A stretch of DNA of 38,143 bases, from positions 1 through 38,143 of IMG/VR virus record IMGVR_UViG_3300028393_000158, one strand, 5' to 3'. Origin of the DNA: a virus. Position numbers and translations under genes: made by a program. Position 1 is the stretch's first letter. Every line of letters starts with the position of its first letter. The notes beneath the pieces are model-generated. The model did no database searches and was not told where the DNA came from. It saw only the letters and a program-made list of their open reading frames with translations. Below, in pieces: positions 31,324-38,143 of the stretch.

Positions 31324-34300
31324 TGTCTGATAGCCTAAAAGCAGCAGCTTTCGCAGCAGGGTTATCGCCAGAAGATCAAAGAAAATTAGATGCTTTTAAT
31401 AAGTCTCTTACAGTTCATAAAGAACTTTCTAATCTTCCATCTGGTGTAGCAAATGCTAAGTACAACCAGTTAACTCCTGAACAACAACAAAATTTACAAA
31501 AGAATTTTGGTAACGAAGATCCAGCAATTAAACCACAACGTGGTTGGTTGGGTACTGCTTGGCACTATACAGGCGGTCTTCTTGGCAATGCTATTGGTTA
31601 TGCCGGTGGTCACGTTCTTGCTGGTCTTGGTAACGTATCAGATGTAATGACTCGTGCATATCGCACTGGTGCTATTGCAGCAGATCAAGGCGTAGACCTT
31701 TCAACAGCCTGGACTATTGCAAATGACAAAGGCGATAAAGTCTTTAGCCCTACACGCATCATTGATGCAAAGGTTAAATGGGGAAATGACGCAGTAGATA
31801 TTGCTCAGCGTCTTGCTGCTCAAGAAGATCCTGCAAAGATTTTAGCAACTGCTACACCAGAGCAAAAGAAGTATCTGATGCTGGCAGATCCTACTAATAA
31901 AGTTATTCCGGGGATTAACCCAGAAGACATTAAAGCAGCTCGTGCTAACTTTCAAGATACACTTGATGCGGTCAATGCTGCTAAGTATTCTCCAGGACGT
32001 CAAGTTGCAAATCTTGTAACTCCAGCAGAATTAGAAGGATCTGGTCTTTTCTATAAGGCAGTTTCTGGCGCAGTTGATGCGGCATATCGTGTTCTTGCAG
32101 ATCCACTACTTATTGCTGGTAAAGCAAAGCGTGCTTATGATGTAAGCAAATATGCGTTAGATGTTGTGGTAGGTGGCAACAAAGTTACTGAAGTATTTGC
32201 TAACCCACAGGTAATTACATTTTGGGACCAATATGGTGCAGCATTAAATAATTATTCAAAAGCTGTAGCATCTAAAAGCCCAGAGGCAGCACTTATTGCT
32301 AAACGAGATTTAACAACACTTGCTCCTGAATTTGGCGATTCAGTTATCAAATCTTTTCTTACTCCTAAAGTTCCTATTCAGGATGCTAAAACAGCACAGG
32401 CTTTCTTTGAAAATACTAAGCAACTAGATGAAATGCTTAAAGGTGAACTAGGACGTCAGCGAGTAATCATTCCTCGTATGGACCCACTTCGTCAGGCTCG
32501 TATCGCAGCGGTCACTACTGGTCGTAAAGTATTTAGCCTAGATGCAGTAGGTCCAAAACTTGTAGATGATATGTGGTTTGGTGGAGCATCAACTTCAGAT
32601 GGTATTGCTGAAACTATTATCAATAATCAAAAGGCTATTATTGATAAAGTTACTGCACTAACACCTTCTAAGAAAATTGCACGGTTTTCAACTGACTATG
32701 TTCAGTACCGTATTGATCGTGCCAAGGCAGCATTTTCACGTGCTCCTATGTTCAAAGACGATGTCTTTGATGTAACAGCGCCAGATGCCTCACAAAAAAT
32801 TTATAGCCTAGCTGTAATGGTTTTACCAACACGTGAATCAAAGTTGCTTGCACAAGCATTTGATAGCATTGAAGAAGTAGGTAAAAAGAAGGACGTTTAC
32901 TACGGACTTTGGAAGACCATTTCTGAGATCCGTGGGATGAACACAACTCTTCCAGGGCAGCAAATTGTTCGTCAACTTACTGGTAAGACTAATGCAATCT
33001 TTGGATTAGATGATGCTTTCCGTGATAAGGGTGCATTGCCATCTGACTTTTCTAACTTCGTAGCAGCACCAACTCTTACAGATATTGACCGTGCAGCATC
33101 ACGTAATGGTCTATTCCAGAAGATGATCGGTGTGGCCAATAGCGATCTTGCAAGCAAGATGACTAGTGCTTGGTCATTCTTTACTTTAGCTGGCCCTCGT
33201 TATGCTCTTCGTAACGCAGGCGAAGATCTTATGGTTAGCCTTGCAATTGGTGAATCTCCTTGGGGATTGGCTAAGAGCCGCGTACTTTCAACCCGTATTA
33301 ACACATACCTTCAAGCAGTTAAAAAGGTAGAAGGCAATACTAATTGGGCAGATAATCCACTAGGTCTTGTAATGCGTCTTGTCAATAAGAAAGATGTTGA
33401 TAAGTATACAGGAGAACTTACACAGCTTCAAACTAAGTTTGAAACAGGTAAAGCAGAGATTGCTAATATCAACAAACTAATTAAAGAATTACCTAAAGGT
33501 CATCCAGATATTGCTGTGCACCAAGCAGAAATTGCTACCCTTAGTAAAGAATTACAAGGTGGCATTACAGAGCAATCACGCCAGATCTTTGCTCGTGCTT
33601 TAACTGAAGGACGCATCAATCGCTTCCGTGAGTCTATGGGCAAAGGCGCAATGAATAAAGAAGAAATTGATTTGTTAACAGAACAACTTCAATTTGGCGA
33701 CATTGAAAATGCCTTATCAGTAGCATCTGAAGGTGGACTTAACTACGTTACCGGTAATGATTACATTACTCGTGCAACTAATCTATCCCGTCAAATGGGT
33801 GTGCGTGTACACGCATTAGAAATTGCACCTTCTAAAGATAACTTTGTTAAGAAGCCAGGTGAGCGTGGGTTCAAGCCACAGGCTCTTAATCCACAAGATG
33901 AAGCATCTATGTACTCTTGGCTTATGCAAATTGGTCGTTACTCTAATGATGATCTAGGCAAGATTGCTATTGCTAATTTAGATGATGAAACAAAGGCGCT
34001 TAAAAATATGCGCGTTTGGCTTGATACTAAAGATGGCAAGCAGTTCTTAAAAGATGCTCGTTTGCAAAACGATATGGATTCAGAAGGTATTATTCGCTTA
34101 GCGTTTCAACGTTCTAAGAGTCACTTTGTTAAGCGTGACGGTGAGATTAACCAAGAACTTCTTAATAAGGTTCGCGTTAGCGACAAATATGGTAACTATC
34201 AAGTAAGTGGACGTTTATCTATTGATGATCTTCCAACTAACCCAAATGATATTCCACACGCAATTGTTGGTCCAACACTTATTCCTGCTGTAGAAGCTGG

Positions 34301-36155
34301 TCAGATTACGTCATCATTGATGACAAATGGTTGGACATTCCTTGGTATGGCTAACGCACGTATGTCACGTCAACCTATGGTCATTGAAGAAATGATTAAA
34401 GTACGCAAGCAAATGCGTGAAAATGGATTTGAGCAAGCGTGGATTGATGCCCATACAAAGGGTATCGATGCAACCAATACTACCGGTATTACTATTGCAA
34501 CAGAGCGTGCAAAAGTTGAATTGGCTAAAATTGTTGAAGAACGCGCTATGAATCAGGTTCTACAATATGTAGATAACCCATTGATTCGTACACAGATTGC
34601 TTTCTCATCACGTAACTTTGCTCGTTTCTATCGTGCAACTGAAGACTTTTATCGTCGTATGTACCGTGTAGTTCGCTATAACCCAGAGGCTATTGTTAAG
34701 GGTGCTTTAACATACGAAGGTATTACTCACTCAGGTTGGGTACAAAAGGATGACCAAGGTCAAGACTATTTTGTATACCCAGGAATTGGTCCTGTATATA
34801 ACGCAGTCCAAAATGCAATGGATCGTTTAGGTATTGGAGATCAGTTCAAGGTCCCATTTCCAATACAATTTGGTTCACAGCTAAAGATGCTTACACCATC
34901 TTTGAACCCAGATTCAATGGTTCCAACATTATCTGGACCACTTGCCGGTCTTAGTATCCAGACTCTATCTAGCCTAGTAAGCAACATTGATAAGGGCGCA
35001 GCAGATACTATTCAAGGTTATGCACTTGGTAAGTATGCAACTGGACAACCGTTCTTGTCATCAATCTTACCGGCACATATTAACCGTTTATACGCATCAA
35101 TGAATACAGATGAGCGTAACTCACAATATGCAAGCGCCTGGCGTAAAAGCGTTACTTACTTAGAAGCATCAGGTCACGGACTGCCAAAGAATTACGACAA
35201 AGACGGCAATCTTCTTCCATCAACACCAGGTGAACAAGAGGCTTATCGTCTAAGAATTAAAACAACTGTACAAAGTATTCTTGCAATGCGATTTGTACTT
35301 GGCTTTGTTGTCCCTGCTTCACCACAGATTCAACTTAAATCTGATATGGAACAATGGATTTCTGATAATGGCAAGGCAAACTTTAAGCAGTTATGGAATG
35401 GTTTACTTAATCAGTATCCAGGAGATGTAAATGCTGCTATGGCTAAGTGGATAGAACTTTATCCAAATGAAATGCCATTTACTATTACTGAAACAGAAAA
35501 GAAGACTATTGCTCCATTAAGATATGCTGCTGAGTCAGGTAACTTTGTATTGCAAAATAAGGGTCTGTTCGACCAATACCCATCAGCTGCAGGCTTCCTT
35601 ATCCCTCACAAGAGTGGATTCTCTTGGGATGCTTACCAGGCTATGAAGAGCGTAGGACTTACAACATACAAGCGTGTAGATGATTACCTTCGTGAGGTTC
35701 AAACAGCAGCGGATCTAAACCAGTATTACACAAAGAAGGATTCTTTTGATGCTTCCTTGTCTACTGCTTATACAGATTATGAACGTACACAACTGCGTAA
35801 AGATTTTGACCAGTGGAAATCTGTGTTCTTTGCAGGACGTCCATTAGTTCAAGAAGAACTTTCAAAGGGAAGCCAGAAGGCTATTGATCGTCTTCGTACT
35901 TTAGATGAACTTAATGCAATGCTTGGAAAAAATCTTAATGTTCGTCCAAAGACAGAAGCAAGACTTCGTGAAATGTCACAGTTGTATCAGACATATCAGG
36001 ACAATAAAATGGCATATGACCAATATGGAAGTTCACAGCAACTAGCAAAAATGCTTAAAGATGACACTGTTGCTCAAATGAAACAACTTGCAAAATACAA
36101 TGAAAACACACAAGCGGCATATGACGTACTATTCGGAAGACTACTAGGAGACTAA
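31323..36155 (+). CDS. Giant virion protein, probable internal/ejection protein, 1610 aa
   Basis: This gene takes about one-eighth of the genome. Near the N-terminus residues 74-104 are hydrophobic and Gly-rich (GWLGTAWHYTGGLLGNAIGY), a possible membrane-active segment. The remainder is mostly helical with a coiled-coil-like stretch in the middle (EIANINKLIKELPKGHPDIA). No protease, lysozyme or transglycosylase motif is seen. Position between portal and capsid genes, size and helical nature fit the large inner core proteins of short-tailed phages that are ejected to form a DNA channel. A MuF-like or tail protein is the alternative. Confidence 0.7.
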   Translation: MSDSLKAAAFAAGLSPEDQRKLDAFNKSLTVHKELSNLPSGVANAKYNQLTPEQQQNLQKNFGNEDPAIKPQRGWLGTAWHYTGGLLGNAIGYAGGHVLAGLGNVSDVMTRAYRTGAIAADQGVDLSTAWTIANDKGDKVFSPTRIIDAKVKWGNDAVDIAQRLAAQEDPAKILATATPEQKKYLMLADPTNKVIPGINPEDIKAARANFQDTLDAVNAAKYSPGRQVANLVTPAELEGSGLFYKAVSGAVDAAYRVLADPLLIAGKAKRAYDVSKYALDVVVGGNKVTEVFANPQVITFWDQYGAALNNYSKAVASKSPEAALIAKRDLTTLAPEFGDSVIKSFLTPKVPIQDAKTAQAFFENTKQLDEMLKGELGRQRVIIPRMDPLRQARIAAVTTGRKVFSLDAVGPKLVDDMWFGGASTSDGIAETIINNQKAIIDKVTALTPSKKIARFSTDYVQYRIDRAKAAFSRAPMFKDDVFDVTAPDASQKIYSLAVMVLPTRESKLLAQAFDSIEEVGKKKDVYYGLWKTISEIRGMNTTLPGQQIVRQLTGKTNAIFGLDDAFRDKGALPSDFSNFVAAPTLTDIDRAASRNGLFQKMIGVANSDLASKMTSAWSFFTLAGPRYALRNAGEDLMVSLAIGESPWGLAKSRVLSTRINTYLQAVKKVEGNTNWADNPLGLVMRLVNKKDVDKYTGELTQLQTKFETGKAEIANINKLIKELPKGHPDIAVHQAEIATLSKELQGGITEQSRQIFARALTEGRINRFRESMGKGAMNKEEIDLLTEQLQFGDIENALSVASEGGLNYVTGNDYITRATNLSRQMGVRVHALEIAPSKDNFVKKPGERGFKPQALNPQDEASMYSWLMQIGRYSNDDLGKIAIANLDDETKALKNMRVWLDTKDGKQFLKDARLQNDMDSEGIIRLAFQRSKSHFVKRDGEINQELLNKVRVSDKYGNYQVSGRLSIDDLPTNPNDIPHAIVGPTLIPAVEAGQITSSLMTNGWTFLGMANARMSRQPMVIEEMIKVRKQMRENGFEQAWIDAHTKGIDATNTTGITIATERAKVELAKIVEERAMNQVLQYVDNPLIRTQIAFSSRNFARFYRATEDFYRRMYRVVRYNPEAIVKGALTYEGITHSGWVQKDDQGQDYFVYPGIGPVYNAVQNAMDRLGIGDQFKVPFPIQFGSQLKMLTPSLNPDSMVPTLSGPLAGLSIQTLSSLVSNIDKGAADTIQGYALGKYATGQPFLSSILPAHINRLYASMNTDERNSQYASAWRKSVTYLEASGHGLPKNYDKDGNLLPSTPGEQEAYRLRIKTTVQSILAMRFVLGFVVPASPQIQLKSDMEQWISDNGKANFKQLWNGLLNQYPGDVNAAMAKWIELYPNEMPFTITETEKKTIAPLRYAAESGNFVLQNKGLFDQYPSAAGFLIPHKSGFSWDAYQAMKSVGLTTYKRVDDYLREVQTAADLNQYYTKKDSFDASLSTAYTDYERTQLRKDFDQWKSVFFAGRPLVQEELSKGSQKAIDRLRTLDELNAMLGKNLNVRPKTEARLREMSQLYQTYQDNKMAYDQYGSSQQLAKMLKDDTVAQMKQLAKYNENTQAAYDVLFGRLLGD

Positions 36156-36158
36156 CCA

Positions 36159-38024
36159 ATGGCTAAGAGTTTAGATCAACTCCAGAAAGAGCTTGGCGTT
36201 GCCTCCGAAAAGGCAAGAAAAGCCTATGACATTCTTAATGGTACCGGTGGTCGTGGTGGTCTTGAGCGTGACTACAACCTTGCAGTTAAGAATAAAAATA
36301 AAGAAGCAATTGCAAAACTAGAACCTTTGTATAACAAAGCTGTAGAAGATTACAAGACTGCACAAGAGGCAAAGAACGCTGCTAACCTAGAACTTAGTCG
36401 TGCTAAAAAAGAAGCCGAAACTTCAAAGATTACCGCTGCTAAAAGCAAGGTAGCACAATCTGTATATAGCAAGGCTATTGAAGAACTTGCTAAAGCAGAA
36501 GGAAAGTTTGCTGGATATAAAGGTCAAGAAGGCTATATTGCTGCTTACCAAAAAGCACAGCAAGCATTTGATGATGCACAAAAGGCTGGTGTTGCGGTAA
36601 CTGCTTTGCCTGCACCAAAGGTAGCAATTCCAGTAATTGCTCAAGGTACTACTGGCGGTACTAGTGGCGCAGGAACTGTTCCTGAAAAACCTCTTAATGA
36701 AATCATTACTTTTCTTTCAGATCCTGCTAATAGTAGTATCCTTGCCAAAGCACAGATTGATCTAAAGAAGAATTTTCCTTCAGTTTACAAAGGTTCTACT
36801 GATGGCAAGTGGTCTTTAGATTTCCAAAAGGCTTTGGGTACAGTTGCCGGTAATCGTGCAATGCTTCCAAATGCAACACTTAAAGGAACAGATCTTCTTA
36901 GTTTTATTACTGCACCTACTGCTGACATTGGTCTTGGTGGTGGAGCTGCTGGTACAGGTAAAACCGGGATAGGCACTCCTGGAACAACAGGCGTTTATTC
37001 AACAGTTTATAGTGCAACAGATGCTGAATCAGAAATCAATAAGGTATTCCAAGATCGTTTAAAGCGAAATGCTACACCAGAAGAAATTGCTAGTTTTACT
37101 AAAGCACTTACTGCAGCACAAGCAAAGAATCCAACAATGGTTCAGTACACGGCAAATGGAACTAGAACTACTACAGGTTTAGATCCAGTTCAATTTATTA
37201 TCAGTGCAATTGATAAGAACAAAACACTTAAATCTGAAGCAGATACAATTCTTAATGAAGCACCAGACTTAGTAAAACGTCTTAGTGATAAGAAGATTTA
37301 TGATAAGTTGATTGCTGCAGCTGGTAATGATCTTACTAAGATTCTTGAAGCCAAACAGACAACCGCTTATGGTCGTGGTCTTGCAGAGTATGAAGCAATT
37401 ATCAATGACAAAATTTTAGAAACTGGAGCATCCAATACTCCTGAAGAAGTCTCTGCTCTAGCAAAGTCTCTTTATGACAAAGGCATTACTGCTAATAGTT
37501 ATACTGGTTCATCTCAAATTGATTCAGCACTCAAGTTTGGTGCTAATAAAGAGGGTAAGTATATAACTGGTACTGCTGGCACAACTGCATCTGATTTACA
37601 AAAAACAGCAGTTGCTAACGGTTTAGACCTTAACAATGATTTTGGTGATAAATTATCTGGTTGGATTTCAGCAATCAATCAAGGTGAAAAAGTTGATAAT
37701 ATAAAGCAACAAATTCGTGATATTGCAGCATTAGGTCAGCCTGATTCTGTCAAGAAAATGATTGCTAATGGTATTGATCTAGCAACAATCTATAGTCCTT
37801 ACAAGAAGACTATGGCTGCTACATTAGAAATTCAAGATCCAAATTCAATTAGCCTTAATGATCCAGTACTTCGTAGTGCTATCACACCACAAGGTGAAAT
37901 GAACCTTTACGATTATCAAAAGGCTTTACGTAAAGATAATCGTTGGCAATACACACAGCAAGCTAATCAAGAAGTAGCATCCGCTACACAACAAGTCCTT
38001 AAAGACTTCGGATTTATGGGGTAG
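36159..38024 (+). CDS. Coiled-coil virion protein, 621 aa
   Basis: Residues 1-145 form Lys/Glu/Ala-rich coiled coils (KEAIAKLEPLYNKAVEDYK). A Pro/Gly/Thr linker follows, then a domain with ESEINKVFQDRLKRNATPEEIASF at about 290-315, seen as a recurrent segment in actinophage virion proteins. The C-terminal third is helical. It probably accompanies the 1610-residue protein in the virion core. No enzyme motif is seen. Confidence 0.75.
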   Translation: MAKSLDQLQKELGVASEKARKAYDILNGTGGRGGLERDYNLAVKNKNKEAIAKLEPLYNKAVEDYKTAQEAKNAANLELSRAKKEAETSKITAAKSKVAQSVYSKAIEELAKAEGKFAGYKGQEGYIAAYQKAQQAFDDAQKAGVAVTALPAPKVAIPVIAQGTTGGTSGAGTVPEKPLNEIITFLSDPANSSILAKAQIDLKKNFPSVYKGSTDGKWSLDFQKALGTVAGNRAMLPNATLKGTDLLSFITAPTADIGLGGGAAGTGKTGIGTPGTTGVYSTVYSATDAESEINKVFQDRLKRNATPEEIASFTKALTAAQAKNPTMVQYTANGTRTTTGLDPVQFIISAIDKNKTLKSEADTILNEAPDLVKRLSDKKIYDKLIAAAGNDLTKILEAKQTTAYGRGLAEYEAIINDKILETGASNTPEEVSALAKSLYDKGITANSYTGSSQIDSALKFGANKEGKYITGTAGTTASDLQKTAVANGLDLNNDFGDKLSGWISAINQGEKVDNIKQQIRDIAALGQPDSVKKMIANGIDLATIYSPYKKTMAATLEIQDPNSISLNDPVLRSAITPQGEMNLYDYQKALRKDNRWQYTQQANQEVASATQQVLKDFGFMG

Positions 38025-38027
38025 GCA

Positions 38028-38143
38028 ATGGCATACACACCAGATGATGATCGTTATTATACAGAAAAAATAGGAACAACTGGAAAGACTCAAGCACAAC
38101 TTGATGCTGTTGCAGGTGCTGAAAGCACATCTAAACTTATCAA
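38028..38143 (+). CDS. N-terminal part of the gene that continues at window start (partial)
   Basis: The ATG at 38028 lies 3 bases after the previous stop. Translation gives 38 codons, MAYTPDDDRYYTEK onwards, and two spare bases (AA). These plus base 1 (T) make Asn and lead into the open frame that ends at 997. The coding style matches the first gene. The complete protein is then about 370 residues. Confidence 0.75.
   Translation, partial: MAYTPDDDRYYTEKIGTTGKTQAQLDAVAGAESTSKLI

Overview
The window reads as a complete, compact genome of a short-tailed, tailed-phage type virus of an actinobacterium, opened inside a virion gene. The host call rests on a WhiB-like protein at 16543-16803: four cysteines plus the GIWGGLT signature, a family confined to Actinobacteria and their phages. 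Base composition looks moderate rather than high GC, which would suit a streamlined aquatic actinobacterium; that last step is inference. The last gene (38028 to the window end) and the first gene (window start to 997) join in one uninterrupted frame across the ends, so the molecule was probably assembled as a circle of about 38.1 kb. No integrase, repressor, tRNA, CRISPR array or DNA polymerase was recognised.

Layout on the + strand. Packaging and virion genes start at 26679: terminase (with a fused small-subunit-like N-terminus), portal, several small proteins, a 1610-residue presumed internal/ejection protein and two further coiled-coil or Ala-rich virion proteins. Crossing the junction come scaffold, major capsid protein, small accessory proteins, and an appendage block (collagen-like fibre, beta-rich proteins, Gly-rich adhesin). 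Two glycosyltransferases follow, then a head-tail connector, a second fibre, a 652-residue tail protein and a lysis cassette (one-TM protein, CHAP endolysin, holin-like protein) ending at a strong terminator (14115-14150). No tape-measure, tube or sheath genes are seen, hence the short-tail call.

From 14551 to 22163 runs a dense + strand operon for takeover and DNA metabolism: a proteasome-beta-like Ntn hydrolase, Cas4/RecB-like nuclease, WhiB-like regulator, RecA/DnaB-like ATPase, Holliday-junction-resolvase-like nuclease, HNH endonuclease, a primase split into zinc-finger and TOPRIM proteins, a DUF1599 protein, a sigma-like factor, an FmdB-like zinc ribbon and an SAM methyltransferase. It ends at a terminator (22209-22247).

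On the - strand, from 25823 down to 22259, is a chain of at least fourteen mostly tiny genes with overlapping stop and start codons, several with CxxC zinc ribbons. It ends in a secreted transglycosylase-like protein and a doubly broken cytosine-5 DNA methyltransferase. A lone - strand zinc-ribbon gene sits at 14156-14413. The 25824-26678 region between the left-going small-gene operon and the right-going terminase operon carries TTAG-rich direct repeats and several palindromes, and is the best candidate for an origin, packaging site, operator cluster or structured RNA.

The most interesting ideas are: a collagen-like fibre made next to a GT25-family enzyme (the family that glycosylates animal collagen); a phage proteasome-like hydrolase with its catalytic Thr directly behind the start Met; the uncharacterised tiny-gene operon; and a repeated gene-junction module around the HNH gene.
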